In this document: in pieces, positions 25,808 to 35,087 of the stretch | Layout of the letters: each line of letters begins with the position of its first letter | Numbering within the stretch: the first letter of the stretch is position 1 | Assembly (NCBI GenBank): GCA_965659685.1 | Contig: CBFHXB010000001.1 | Location: 62,001 to 126,000 of the forward strand | Length of the DNA stretch: 64,000 nt | Origin: MGIIa-L3 sp11892u | GTDB taxonomy: Archaea > Thermoplasmatota > Poseidoniia > Poseidoniales > Poseidoniaceae | Direction of reading: 5' to 3' | Notes under the pieces: model-generated | What the model saw: the letters and a program-made list of their open reading frames with translations, nothing else | Databases searched by the model: none | What the model was told of the DNA's origin: nothing | Made by a program: the position numbers and the translations under genes

Positions 25808-27304
25808 ATGACCGCCGCAGAGGCATTTCTCGACCGTGTGCATGACCTCGCCCGAATCGGCTCCATTCAGGGGCATTTGGGGTGGGACAGGGAGACGTTG
25901 ATGCCACGGAAAGGGGCGGCAGCTCGCTCCGACGTGCTTGCTTGGCTGGCGGCAGAATCCCACCGTCGTTTGGTCGCCGAAGATTTCGGCGCGCTGCTGA
26001 ACGCCGTGCAAGAGGATGCAGCCACCGACCCAGACCTTGCCGCAACGGTTCGGGAAATGACCCGTCGACGTGACCGCGCCGTCCTCCTGCCAGAGTCGTT
26101 TGTTTCGGAATTTGCTCGAACGCGCAGCCTGGCACAAGGGGCTTGGCAGGACGCCAGAGCCGCCTCTGATTTCCCTGCCTTCGCACCGCATTTGGAGACC
26201 TTGCTTTCGATGACGAAGGAACGCGTTCGCCTGTTGGGGCACGAAGGTCCGACCTACGATGCGCTTCTCGACGAGTACGAAATTGGCTCAACCATGGCGG
26301 ATTACGATCCGATGTTTGCCGAATTGAAATCCCACCTCGTTCCGCTGCTGGCCCGCATCACGGAAGCGGCTGCAACTCAGGACCTCCCCTCGTTGCCCGA
26401 GGGTGCACGTTTCCCAGTCGCAGATCAAATCGCCTTTTGCGAGCGTGTAAGCCGCACCATGGGTTTCGATTTCGACGCGGGGCGAATGGACGCCTCAGCC
26501 CACCCCTTCTCCGCAGGCCTATGGCCCGGCGACACGCGCTTCACCACGCGTTTCGACGAAGCGGATCCGTTTTCCTGCTTGTATGCCGTGATGCACGAAA
26601 CAGGCCACGCCCTCTACGAGCAAGGCTTGCCCGAAGCCTTCCAACGCACCCCTCGAGGTGAAGCCATTTCCCTCGGCGTACACGAGTCTCAGTCCAGGTT
26701 CTGGGAGAATCAAATTGGCCGAACCGAGGCCTTCTGGAGCGTGGTCGGCCCCTGGTTCCGTTCAACCTTCCCGGGCCTGCCTGAACTCGATCCCGCCGCC
26801 ATGAACCTCATCGCCAACAAGGTCGAGCCCGGCTTCATTCGCGTCGAGGCCGACGAGGTCACCTACAACCTGCACATCATGCTCCGCTACGAGATTGAAA
26901 AGCAGATGTTCGAAGGCAACCTCAGCATTGCCGAACTTCCCCACGTCTGGAACACGATGATGCACGAATGGTTCGGCCTTGAGGTCAAGGAGGACCGCCT
27001 TGGGTGCCTGCAGGACATCCACTGGTCGATGGGCGCCTTTGGCTACTTCCCGACGTACACCCTTGGCAACCTGTATGCCGCACAGCTTCTCGAGTCCATG
27101 AGCGAGGAACTTGGTGACATGGACGACTTGATCCGAAGCGGCGATTGGGGGGCCCCTCTCGCTTGGTTGAAGTCGCGCATCCATGAACGCGGGAGCCTCT
27201 TGTTGCCTCCTGCGCTCATCGAAGAAGCCACAGGAAGTCCACCGACGGCGGCCGCCTTCCTTCGCTACATCGAAGGGAAATACAGCCGGCTCTACGGGCT
27301 GTGA
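25808..27304 (+). CDS. M32 family carboxypeptidase (carboxypeptidase Taq)
   Basis: 498 residues, the normal length. The zinc-binding HExxH reads VMHETGHALYEQGLP, followed about 25 residues later by the third ligand region SLGVHESQSRFWEN. The DTRFTTRF and HIMLRYEIEK segments are also family hallmarks. It is a broad-specificity cytoplasmic metallocarboxypeptidase removing C-terminal residues from peptides. Together with the M29-like neighbour, this fits a peptide-degrading heterotroph. Its stop abuts the stop of the glycosyltransferase in a shared TGATCA. Confidence 0.95.
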   Translation: MTAAEAFLDRVHDLARIGSIQGHLGWDRETLMPRKGAAARSDVLAWLAAESHRRLVAEDFGALLNAVQEDAATDPDLAATVREMTRRRDRAVLLPESFVSEFARTRSLAQGAWQDARAASDFPAFAPHLETLLSMTKERVRLLGHEGPTYDALLDEYEIGSTMADYDPMFAELKSHLVPLLARITEAAATQDLPSLPEGARFPVADQIAFCERVSRTMGFDFDAGRMDASAHPFSAGLWPGDTRFTTRFDEADPFSCLYAVMHETGHALYEQGLPEAFQRTPRGEAISLGVHESQSRFWENQIGRTEAFWSVVGPWFRSTFPGLPELDPAAMNLIANKVEPGFIRVEADEVTYNLHIMLRYEIEKQMFEGNLSIAELPHVWNTMMHEWFGLEVKEDRLGCLQDIHWSMGAFGYFPTYTLGNLYAAQLLESMSEELGDMDDLIRSGDWGAPLAWLKSRIHERGSLLLPPALIEEATGSPPTAAAFLRYIEGKYSRLYGL

Positions 27305-28525
27305 TCAGTCCCCGCGCGCTCGCGCATAGGCGTTCAGGTACGCCTCGACTTCCCGGGCCATGGTGAAGCGCTCCAGCACTTTCTCGCGACCTGCAACGCC
27401 TTTGGCGGCCCTCACATCGTCGTCTGCAAGTACCTCGTTGACCGCGCGGGCGAAGGCGGCATGGTCTCCCACCGGATAGAGGGCTCCGGTGGACGCGTCC
27501 ACGGTTTCCGGCATCGGTCCATGATCGACCGTGATCACCGGTGTGCCCGAGGCCATCGCTTCGATCGGAATCATCCCGAGTCCTTCGTACAGTGAGGGGA
27601 AGACGACCACGTCCGCAGCGCGATAGGCGTCCGCAAGTGCATCGAAGGGCAAGGTGGATTCGATGTGGACACCGTCGGCGACGCCCCGCTTAGCCGCGTG
27701 ACGCAACAGCCGTGCCTTCAGATGGCCACGACCCACGATCGCGAGGTGCACGTTGTCCCGCTGCTCGCGCAGCACGGCGAAGCCGTCGATCAGCGTCGCG
27801 TAGCCCTTGCGGGCGGCCAACCGCCCCACGGCAAGGAGCAGGTGGTGCCCCTCAGGTACGCCGAGCTTGGTGCGCAAGGCCGTTGCTTCTGCCGCCCGTT
27901 CCGGGCGGGGATGGAACATCTCGGTGTCGATGCCCCAATGGATGACCTCGCAGGCCCAACCTGCAGGAGGACGGTAGCGGTCGATGAATTCCTGACGGCT
28001 GAACGCGGAGATGGCCACGCACGTGCTCTCGTCCAATGCGGCTTGTTCGTAACGTGCGTAGGCTTTGGCCGTCAGCAAGATGGCGAGGTCGTTGGGGTTG
28101 GCGATTGCAGCAGGCTCCCGTCGCTGTCGGGCCATGAGCAACCCTTCCCGCTCACCAATCCATGAGCCGTGGAGGGTCGTGACCGTCGGTGCCACTTCCT
28201 TGTGGCAGCGCTGAAACTGACGTCGCGTCCACGCGATGAGGGGCGTGTGAACGTGCACGACGTCCACGGGTTCTTCGGCATGCAACTCGATCAAGGCACG
28301 CAAGGCATGACGCCCAAACGAGCGTGTGAAGGCCATCGGAGCCTTGAGCCAACGCACCCCGATGATACGAACACCAGGGATGGGCGGTGCTTCCCCCGTC
28401 CCTCGACGTGTGATGACGGTGACCTTGTGACCCGAGGCTGCAAGCTCGGCGGTCAGGTGGAAGATGGTGGTGGCCATGCCGCCCCAACGAGGTGGGTATT
28501 CGCCGGCCAACATCACGACGTGCAT
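27305..28525 (-). CDS. GT4-family (glycosyltransferase group 1) enzyme
   Basis: 406 residues with a GT-B fold. N-terminal VVMLAGEYPPRWGGMATTIFHL with the Gly-rich acceptor loop, VDVVHVHTP, and the C-terminal donor site: LLAVGRLAARKGYATLIDGF, then FPSLYEGLGMIPIEAMASGTPVI with the conserved E..G...E pattern. Retaining enzyme using a nucleotide sugar; acceptor probably a glycolipid or surface glycan. It lies 55 bases after pyrC on the same strand, so it may share its transcript. Confidence 0.9.
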   Translation of the reverse strand: MHVVMLAGEYPPRWGGMATTIFHLTAELAASGHKVTVITRRGTGEAPPIPGVRIIGVRWLKAPMAFTRSFGRHALRALIELHAEEPVDVVHVHTPLIAWTRRQFQRCHKEVAPTVTTLHGSWIGEREGLLMARQRREPAAIANPNDLAILLTAKAYARYEQAALDESTCVAISAFSRQEFIDRYRPPAGWACEVIHWGIDTEMFHPRPERAAEATALRTKLGVPEGHHLLLAVGRLAARKGYATLIDGFAVLREQRDNVHLAIVGRGHLKARLLRHAAKRGVADGVHIESTLPFDALADAYRAADVVVFPSLYEGLGMIPIEAMASGTPVITVDHGPMPETVDASTGALYPVGDHAAFARAVNEVLADDDVRAAKGVAGREKVLERFTMAREVEAYLNAYARARGD

Positions 28526-28580
28526 GGCGCTCCCTGTTGCGGTGAAGGGCTGAGCGGTTTCAACCGTTCCGGGACAGGCT

Positions 28581-29999
28581 TCACGACCAAGGCAGCATCA
28601 CGAGGGCTCGTCCGGTCTCGCCCGGTTCAACGAGGACCTCGCCTTTGTCCCCTGTGCGCTCGCTTCGCTCAAACACCGGAACACCGTCGACAACGGTCCA
28701 CGACGGCCACCCGATGAGGCTGCGGCCGTGGAAGGGATTCCAACCGACGCGGCTCCAGGCGTTGGCGTCGTCCACCGTGCGTTGGGTGACCATGTCCACG
28801 AGCACGAGGTCGGCGTCTGCGCCGATCTCGATTCGTCCTTTGCCGACCATTTGGTAGCACTCCGCAACGTTGGCGCACATCCAGCGAACGACGTCCTCTA
28901 CCGTGCAGCGCCCTTTGGCGGCATGCGTGAGCATCACCGGCAAGGAGGTCTCCACGCCTGGCATCCCTGACGGGGCTTTCGGGAATCCTTGGGCCTTGGC
29001 TTCAAGCGTGTGCGGTGCGTGATCTGTGGCCATGCACATGATGGTCCCGTCGGTGAGGCGTGACCAGAGGGTTTCCCGGTCCTTCACGTAGCGAATGGGC
29101 GGATTCATCTGGAGGCGAGTGCCGTGCCGTTCCACGTCCGTTTCGTCGAAGGTCAGGTGCTGAGGCAGCGTTTCGACCGTGATGCACGGTCCATCCCCTT
29201 CCTCACCCGGATGAGAGGTCCGACCTGCAAGCCAATCGGCCTCAAGTCCAGAGGTCAGGTGAAGAACGTGCAAGCGGTGGTTGTGTTCGGTGGCCAGGCC
29301 CACGGCAAGTTGGGTGGCCAAGAGCGCGGTCTCGTCGTCCCGCCACTCCGCATGGGCGGCGATGTCGGTGCGGTCTGCGAATTCCCCCTTGCGGGCGATC
29401 AGCCGGTCTTCGTCTTCGGCATGCACCGCAATCAGGCCGGCGGTGCCGGCAAAGATGCGGTCCAAGGCGCCCTCTTCGCTGACCAGAAGGGAACCGGTCG
29501 AGCTGCCCATGAAGATCTTGATGCCGCACAAACCGGGTCGCGCGATGCCTTCTCCAGGTGTGCCCACGGCTTCCTGAAGGTCCTCGAGGTTGTCCGGGGT
29601 TGCCCCGATGAAGAACCCGTGATGGGAGACGGCCTTCGCACCGGCGCTGGCGATCTTCGCGTTGATCGATTCCACGGTGGTCGCCGAAGGGTGGTTGTTG
29701 GGCATGTCGAGGAAGGCCGTCACGCCTCCGCTGACGCCCGCACGGCTTCCGCTGCCGAGGTCTTCCTTCTCCGGCTGGCCCGGTTCGCGAAAGTGGACTT
29801 GGGGGTCGATGACGCCTGGGATGAGATGCAGACCGTCGCCGTCGAGGTGAACTTCGTCACCTCCCTTGGGTTCGAGGCCTCCACCTGCGACGATTTCGGT
29901 GATGACACCTGCTTCGACCCGAACGTCGGCCAAGCGTGTACCGTCAGGGAACACCGTCATCGCGCCGGTGATGAGCAAATCGCCACGTCGTGCTGGCAT
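28581..29999 (-). CDS. pyrC: Dihydroorotase
   Basis: 472 residues, class I amidohydrolase. The metal-binding PGVIDPQVHFREPG is the dihydroorotase signature, followed by GGVTAFLDMPNN, HVLHLTS and ATDHAPHTLEAK with the final Asp/His ligands, and PGVETSLPVML. It catalyses cyclisation of carbamoyl aspartate in pyrimidine synthesis. The open frame extends far upstream over moaB; the start at 29999 (MPARRGDLLITG) follows AAGGACGTTTCC, and ATG 30026 is a close alternative. Third gene of a membrane protein-moaB-pyrC set. Confidence 0.93.
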   Translation of the reverse strand: MPARRGDLLITGAMTVFPDGTRLADVRVEAGVITEIVAGGGLEPKGGDEVHLDGDGLHLIPGVIDPQVHFREPGQPEKEDLGSGSRAGVSGGVTAFLDMPNNHPSATTVESINAKIASAGAKAVSHHGFFIGATPDNLEDLQEAVGTPGEGIARPGLCGIKIFMGSSTGSLLVSEEGALDRIFAGTAGLIAVHAEDEDRLIARKGEFADRTDIAAHAEWRDDETALLATQLAVGLATEHNHRLHVLHLTSGLEADWLAGRTSHPGEEGDGPCITVETLPQHLTFDETDVERHGTRLQMNPPIRYVKDRETLWSRLTDGTIMCMATDHAPHTLEAKAQGFPKAPSGMPGVETSLPVMLTHAAKGRCTVEDVVRWMCANVAECYQMVGKGRIEIGADADLVLVDMVTQRTVDDANAWSRVGWNPFHGRSLIGWPSWTVVDGVPVFERSERTGDKGEVLVEPGETGRALVMLPWS

Positions 30000-30034
30000 G
30001 GAAACGTCCTTCGGCACGGAGTCCATGAAGGTGT

Positions 30035-30619
30035 TCAGCGGCGCCGGGCCGAGTTTGGACGGAACGCATTGCACACGTCGTCCACCATATCGAGGTATGG
30101 GCCCCCAATCAGGTCCACCGCATAGGGGACGGCACGCCAGATTTCGTCGATGGTCTCGCGGATGGATTTCGGGCGTCCGGGCAGGTTGAACACGAGGCTC
30201 GAGCCACGGGTGCCGCCGAGCTGGCGGGACAGGATGGCTGTGGGAACGTACGCCAGCGAGATGGCCCGCATCTGCTCGCCAAATCCTGGAAGCACCCGGT
30301 CGAGGACGGCTTCTGTGGCCTCTGGGGTCACGTCCCGGGAAGCAGGTCCCGTTCCACCCGTGGTGACCACAACGGCGCATCCGTGTGCGTCGCACAGGTC
30401 GACCAAGGCGCCTGAAATGGCCTCGCTCTCGTCAGGCACGCAGCGGTAATGCACCTCGAGAGGTGAGGCCACGGCTTCGCGCAGGAAACCGAGGATGGCG
30501 GGCCCTCCCTCGTCCTCGTACGCACCTGCGCTCGCTCGGTCGGAGACGGTCACGATGCCGATGCGAGCGAATTCACCGACGTGCCCCTCACGACCGTCCA
30601 TGCGGATCACGTCGTCCAT
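30035..30619 (-). CDS. moaB: Molybdenum cofactor biosynthesis protein MoaB/Mog
   Basis: 194 residues. GIVTVSDRASAGAYEDEGGP at the N-terminal strand, VVVTTGGTGPASRDVTPEAT for the molybdopterin-binding loop and FNLPGRPKSIRETID near the end define the MogA/MoaB family, which adenylylates molybdopterin before metal insertion. Start at 30619 follows GAGGGCTTGGC and is ten bases from the upstream stop, indicating an operon. No other molybdopterin genes are in the window. Confidence 0.92.
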   Translation of the reverse strand: MDDVIRMDGREGHVGEFARIGIVTVSDRASAGAYEDEGGPAILGFLREAVASPLEVHYRCVPDESEAISGALVDLCDAHGCAVVVTTGGTGPASRDVTPEATEAVLDRVLPGFGEQMRAISLAYVPTAILSRQLGGTRGSSLVFNLPGRPKSIRETIDEIWRAVPYAVDLIGGPYLDMVDDVCNAFRPNSARRR

Positions 30620-30628
30620 GCCAAGCCC

Positions 30629-32758
30629 TCACTCGGTGCCGTACTTGGCGTGCAGGTCGGCATGGAAGTTGTCCAGAAGCGTGTCTTCGAACAATTCTGC
30701 TTGGCGGCGTGATTTGGTCGAGCGCATGTGCAGGTACGCGATCAGCACGAAGACACCAATGGCGATGGGGATCATCGCTTCGAGTTTGTACGCGTGCATG
30801 AAGCGGATGATGCCGTCTGCGGTGTAGGCCCACGTGACGGAGGCAGCGGAACCGCCGATGACGACCGCCCAAAGCACGCGCATGAACTTCATGCGAGAGA
30901 GCATGCCAAGCATCGAGCCCACGATGACTCCAGACGCCATGAAGGGAATCCACACGAAGAGGATGAGGCCCCAAAAGCCCCACTTGTTGATGAATTCCCG
31001 CTTTTCGTTGGCCGTGTATTCCACGGTGGACAGAAGATCACCGACGAATTTCGTTTGCAACACACGCCCGCCCAATCCGTCCTGCCGGGCCACGGCAGCC
31101 ACGCGTTCGTCGTCGCTCGTGGATTGCTCAACTCGACCGGCACCGGAGCGGTCCGCCAAGGTGGAGACCTGATTTCGCACCTTCAGGATGAGATCTTGGC
31201 TGTGCAACAAATCTTCGTTTCGGGTGGAGATGAATTCACGCAATTCTTGCTCCACTTCCCCGGTGGTCGTCTTGAACCGGAAAAACGCGAGGCGCAAGGT
31301 CGGTCGGTAGACGGTCGAGACGAAGATGTGACGGTCGTCGCTGGTGACCACGGCGCCGACCATGGTGACGTTGTTGCGCCGTGCGAAGAACAGGTCCAGG
31401 CTGTCCCGGACTTCCTCCTCGACGCGGGCGAGGGTGTGCAACTCGCCGAAGAAGGCGCTGTAGTCGCGACGCTCGGGTTGTTCTTCGTCGGCCGTGCTGC
31501 CGCCGAATCCGATGCCGGTGTCCAGGTCAACGCCTTGGTGGTCAACGGGCCGCACCGTGAGCTGAACTGGCTTGAACACGCGGAAGAGGGAAAATTCCTC
31601 GAGGAGGTCACGGAGGACTTCGGCGCGCACGTCTTTGTTGTCGGAGAGCGTGTTTTCCGTCGTGCCGTAGGGCACCATGATGTCGATGGACAACTCCCTT
31701 GCTTCGGCTTTGTACAACTCCCAATCGATGTTGATCTGGAGGCGTGCAGCCACCTTGCTGACCGTGTCTTTGACCAAGTATTCGATGTGCTTGTTGGACA
31801 ACATGTCGTCCGTGTCTTGGTGGTAGACCTTGTACATCAGCGGGTACAACAGGAGGAGGCTGACCGCGGACAGCGAGAGCGAAATGAACGCCATCCACCA
31901 TGCGGGAATGCCGGCGGCACCCCCGGTCAACATGGCGGTTTCTCGGCCGCCGCCGAGTTCCGCGCCCATCAGCACGAAGCCCCAGCGACCAAGTTGAGGC
32001 ATGGTCCAGCAGTTGCGCTGTCCGGCTTCGAGGATGGTGGCTTCCGTATGGTTTCCGTCTTCCACAAAGGGCAGGAAACTCAGGGTTGCGCTGGAGGTTG
32101 ACAGCTCGACGGACAAGTCGTTGGAAATGGGCCAATCACCCTCCACCGTTTCGTTCTCGTCGGCGTCTTCAGGCGGTTGCATGTCCACAAGGACCCGCAA
32201 TTCGTACGGCCCCGGTGGTAAATGATGGAAGCTAAACACGGTGCCGAGGGAGCCGTTGGTGCCGATGGAGTAGTTTTCCTCAACTTCCGTGGTGAGGCGG
32301 TTGGTGTTTTCACCGATGACGTCCATCGTGATGAGGTTCATGTTGACGGTCGCCAATCCTTCAGGCAGGTTGTAGACCCCGATGCTGAACCGTTCGTTGT
32401 CGTTGTCGGGGTAAATGTGGATCCAGGGCTCGTCGGTGACTTCCTGGCATTCTCCACTCGGGTCGAGGAAGGTCTTGGATGCCGCGTGGTCGAGGCCCGT
32501 GGAGGTGCCGAGCAGGCCACCGGACATCGAGAAGATGAGCAGGGCGTAGAACGCCCCGTAGATGAATCCTGAAATCAGCACGAAATCTTCGATCGCCGAA
32601 GGAAAGCGCCTTCGGTCACCCTTGGACCGTCGGTTACGGATGACGGTCAACTCTTTCTCGAGCTTGCTGGTGCCGTCGTCGGGTGGGGAATCCGAGAGAG
32701 TTTGGACCTCACCCTCGCGGCTCATGCTCAACCATTGGGGTGTGGGTCTTGAAGCCAT
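30629..32758 (-). CDS. Large membrane protein with C-terminal small multidrug-export-like (PF06695-like) domain
   Basis: 709 residues. An N-terminal cytoplasmic stretch, a membrane helix near residues 60-80 (LISGFIYGAFYALLIFSMSGG), an extracellular beta domain of about 170 residues with several N-x-S/T sites, a second helix near 285-305, then a long cytoplasmic alpha/beta part. The C-terminal 130 residues hold hydrophobic segments including FINKWGFWGLILFVWIPFMA and SGVIVGSMLGMLSRMKFMR, which resemble the small multidrug export protein family; that match is by eye. The ligand and function are unknown. It starts the moaB-pyrC operon. ATG at 32725 is an alternative start. Confidence 0.65.
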   Translation of the reverse strand: MASRPTPQWLSMSREGEVQTLSDSPPDDGTSKLEKELTVIRNRRSKGDRRRFPSAIEDFVLISGFIYGAFYALLIFSMSGGLLGTSTGLDHAASKTFLDPSGECQEVTDEPWIHIYPDNDNERFSIGVYNLPEGLATVNMNLITMDVIGENTNRLTTEVEENYSIGTNGSLGTVFSFHHLPPGPYELRVLVDMQPPEDADENETVEGDWPISNDLSVELSTSSATLSFLPFVEDGNHTEATILEAGQRNCWTMPQLGRWGFVLMGAELGGGRETAMLTGGAAGIPAWWMAFISLSLSAVSLLLLYPLMYKVYHQDTDDMLSNKHIEYLVKDTVSKVAARLQINIDWELYKAEARELSIDIMVPYGTTENTLSDNKDVRAEVLRDLLEEFSLFRVFKPVQLTVRPVDHQGVDLDTGIGFGGSTADEEQPERRDYSAFFGELHTLARVEEEVRDSLDLFFARRNNVTMVGAVVTSDDRHIFVSTVYRPTLRLAFFRFKTTTGEVEQELREFISTRNEDLLHSQDLILKVRNQVSTLADRSGAGRVEQSTSDDERVAAVARQDGLGGRVLQTKFVGDLLSTVEYTANEKREFINKWGFWGLILFVWIPFMASGVIVGSMLGMLSRMKFMRVLWAVVIGGSAASVTWAYTADGIIRFMHAYKLEAMIPIAIGVFVLIAYLHMRSTKSRRQAELFEDTLLDNFHADLHAKYGTE

Positions 32759-32831
32759 TGTCCGTTTTTGCCTGCGTGCCGACCCCCATCGGAAGCCTTG
32801 AAGGGGTGGTGCTTGTGGCCGAAGCGCTCAA

Positions 32832-32904
32832 GGGACAGTAGCTTAGTTGGGAGAGCGCGGCACTGAAGATGCCGAGGTCGCTGGTTCAAGTCCGGCCTGT
32901 CCCA
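32832..32904 (+). tRNA. tRNA-Phe (GAA)
   Basis: Cloverleaf folded by hand: acceptor GGGACAG/CTGTCCC with discriminator A, D arm GCTT..GAGC, anticodon stem CGGCA/TGCCG around CTGAAGA (anticodon GAA at 32866-32868), T arm GCTGG-TTCAAGT-CCGGC. No intron. CCA is not encoded (CTC follows the discriminator). It lies between two minus-strand protein genes, one of which is RNase PH. Confidence 0.97.
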
Positions 32905-32947
32905 CTCAACCTGCGTCAGCCGTGTTTTTCGTACGGCCTTCGCGCCA

Positions 32948-33772
32948 TCACTCGGCGCCGTCAAGGGCCACCTTTTGAGCGTCCCACATGGCCTCAAGAC
33001 CACGGTCCGCCATGGCCAGAAGCGCCATGAGTTCCTCACCGTTGTAGGTCGCTTCCTCACCCGTGGCTTGGATTTCCACGTAGCGGTCATCGCTGGTCTT
33101 GATGACGTTCATGTCCACGTCAGCACGGCTGTCGAGGTGGTAGTCAAGGTCCAACCAGACGTTGCCCTCGAGCAGACCGACAGAAATGGCCGCAAGTTCG
33201 TTCGGCATCACGGCCTTCTCATGGTTGGCGCGTTCGGCTTCTGTCAGGCTTGGGGGGCTCCATCCGCTGCGTCGTTGGTCCTCCGTCGGTCGGAGGTCAA
33301 CGGGCAAGCAGTCGCCTGAAGCAATGAGGCGGCGGATGGCAAGCCGAAGGGCGATGCCCGCGGCGGTGATCGACGCGCAGCGGGTGCCGCCGTCGGCGTT
33401 CAGCACGTCGCAATCGACGTTGATGGCGACCGGTCCGAGGGCCTCGAGGTCCACGGCAGCGCGCAGGGACCGGGCGATGAGGCGCTCGATTTCCTGCGTC
33501 CGGCCCTTGGCGCCGTTGCGCTCGCGGCGGAAGCGGCTGTCCGTGCTGCCGGGCAGCAGGCTGTACTCGGCGTGGACCCAACCCTTTGTGGCGTCGCGAG
33601 GGAACCAGCGGGGAAGGCTGCGCTCCTTGGTGACGCAGACGAGGATGACCGTGTCGCCTTGGCGGTACAGCACCGAGGCAAGGGCGTTCGGCGTGAAGTC
33701 GAGTTCGACCTCAACGTGACGCATTTCGTTCTGCTCGCGGTCGGGGTTGAAGCCCGTCTTGTCCTTGGCCAT
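32948..33772 (-). CDS. rph: RNase PH, bacterial type
   Basis: 274 residues. The phosphorolytic tRNA 3'-trimming enzyme is recognised from STDSRFRRERNGAKGRTQEI, the run IARSLRAAVDLEALG, VDCDVLNADGGTRCASITA, and LDLDYHLDSRADVDMNVI holding the catalytic Asp residues. These match bacterial RNase PH rather than the archaeal exosome subunit Rrp41. The usual EDS before the second Asp is LDS here, and there is an extra segment around residues 170-195. A weak TATA-like GTTTGATG lies about 27 bases before the ATG. It is adjacent to tRNA-Phe, a possible substrate. Confidence 0.9.
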   Translation of the reverse strand: MAKDKTGFNPDREQNEMRHVEVELDFTPNALASVLYRQGDTVILVCVTKERSLPRWFPRDATKGWVHAEYSLLPGSTDSRFRRERNGAKGRTQEIERLIARSLRAAVDLEALGPVAINVDCDVLNADGGTRCASITAAGIALRLAIRRLIASGDCLPVDLRPTEDQRRSGWSPPSLTEAERANHEKAVMPNELAAISVGLLEGNVWLDLDYHLDSRADVDMNVIKTSDDRYVEIQATGEEATYNGEELMALLAMADRGLEAMWDAQKVALDGAE

Positions 33773-33855
33773 GGCCTGCCGACGCGCTCCCCCTCATCAA
33801 ACGGTCGCCTCCTGCTCTTGAACAGGTTGAAGGCCCGATTCCCGGTCCACCGTCC

Positions 33856-35043
33856 ATGCCCACCCCGGTTATCTGCAGCGTCGCTCGGACTCCCATTGGC
33901 CGCTTCATGGGCGCCTTCAGCAGCCTCAGCGCGGTCGACCTTGGCGTCGTGGCCGTGTCTGGCTTGCTTGAGCGCGTTGGGCTTGACCCAAACAGCGGCC
34001 TCGTGGACGAGGTCATCATGGGCCAAGTCCTCCAAGCCGGAGCAGGTCAAAATCCTGCACGCCAGGTCGCTTTGGGTGCAGGCCTGCCCGTCAGCACGCC
34101 CGCGCTGACCGTCAACAAGGTCTGCGGCTCCTCCCTCAAGGCAGTCATGCTCGCAGCGACGGCCATCCGTGCTGGCGAACACCGCTGCATTGTCGCCGGC
34201 GGCATGGAGAGCATGACCAACGCACCACAGTTGCTCATGGGCCAACGTCGCGGTGCCAAGATGGGCAACAGCACCTTGGTGGATTCGATGATTCACGACG
34301 GTCTGTGGGACGTTTACAACGACATGCACATGGGCAACACCGGCGAAGTGGTTTCCGAGGAATTCAGCATCAGCCGCGAAGGCATGGACGCCTTTGCCGC
34401 ACAAAGCCAACAGCGGGCGGCCACGGCCCAATCCGAAGGCTGGTTTGCGTGGGAAACGGTGCCTGTTCAGGTGCCGCAACGCCGAGGTGACCCGATCACG
34501 GTGGACGCCGACGAGGGCGTTCGAGCGGACACCACCGCAGAGGGCTTGGCCGGCTTGCGCCCGGTCTTCGACCGTGAAGGAAAGGTGACCGCCGGCAACG
34601 CCAGCACCCTCAACGACGGTGCTGCGGCCGTGCTCGTCGCCGATGCCGACCTTGCCGCCGAGATGGGCTGGGACATCATCGCGGAAATCGTCGACCAGAC
34701 CACCAGCGGCGTGGCGCCTGAGCGCGTCATGGCGGCTCCCATTCCCGCCGTTCGAACGCTGCTTGAGCGTCAGGGGCTCGACGTGTTGGACGTCGACGTC
34801 TACGAACACAACGAGGCCTTCGCGGCCGCGTCCTGCGCCGTGGCCCAAGACCTGGGCATCCCCAACGACCGCTTCAACCTGCACGGCGGTGCGGTCAGCC
34901 TGGGCCACCCGCTGGGTGCCTCCGGTGCACGTTGCCTCATCACGATGATCGGGGCGATGCGTCGCATCGATGCGAAGAGCGGCATCGTCACGCTGTGCTT
35001 GGGTGGCGGAAACGCCGTCGCCATGCTCGTTCGACGGGGCTGA
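33856..35043 (+). CDS. Acetyl-CoA C-acetyltransferase (thiolase)
   Basis: 395 residues, standard thiolase length. Active-site Cys in VNKVCGSSLKAVMLA, the NEAFA motif, GGAVSLGHPLGASGARC with the catalytic His, and LCLGGGNAVAML where the second Cys-x-Gly lies. It condenses or cleaves acetoacetyl-CoA. In archaea this may be the first mevalonate-pathway step or the last beta-oxidation step; both fit. Carotenoid and membrane isoprenoids would draw on the first. No HMG-CoA synthase gene or OB-fold partner is adjacent. Confidence 0.92.
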   Translation: MPTPVICSVARTPIGRFMGAFSSLSAVDLGVVAVSGLLERVGLDPNSGLVDEVIMGQVLQAGAGQNPARQVALGAGLPVSTPALTVNKVCGSSLKAVMLAATAIRAGEHRCIVAGGMESMTNAPQLLMGQRRGAKMGNSTLVDSMIHDGLWDVYNDMHMGNTGEVVSEEFSISREGMDAFAAQSQQRAATAQSEGWFAWETVPVQVPQRRGDPITVDADEGVRADTTAEGLAGLRPVFDREGKVTAGNASTLNDGAAAVLVADADLAAEMGWDIIAEIVDQTTSGVAPERVMAAPIPAVRTLLERQGLDVLDVDVYEHNEAFAAASCAVAQDLGIPNDRFNLHGGAVSLGHPLGASGARCLITMIGAMRRIDAKSGIVTLCLGGGNAVAMLVRRG

Positions 35044-35087
35044 GCAGAGGAACGAACCCTCAAAATTGAGGCTGTAGGTCCACCGGC

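Noticed and set aside
30728..32101. Plus-strand open frame of 457 codons opposite the membrane protein
   Set aside because: The minus-strand product has proper membrane helices and operon context; this one has none.
32948..33772. Exosome subunit Rrp41
   Set aside because: The sequence pattern around GRTQEI and LDLDY..DMNV is that of bacterial RNase PH.
33400..34908. Minus-strand open frame of 502 codons across rph and thiolase
   Set aside because: It runs antisense to all thiolase motifs and out of frame with rph.
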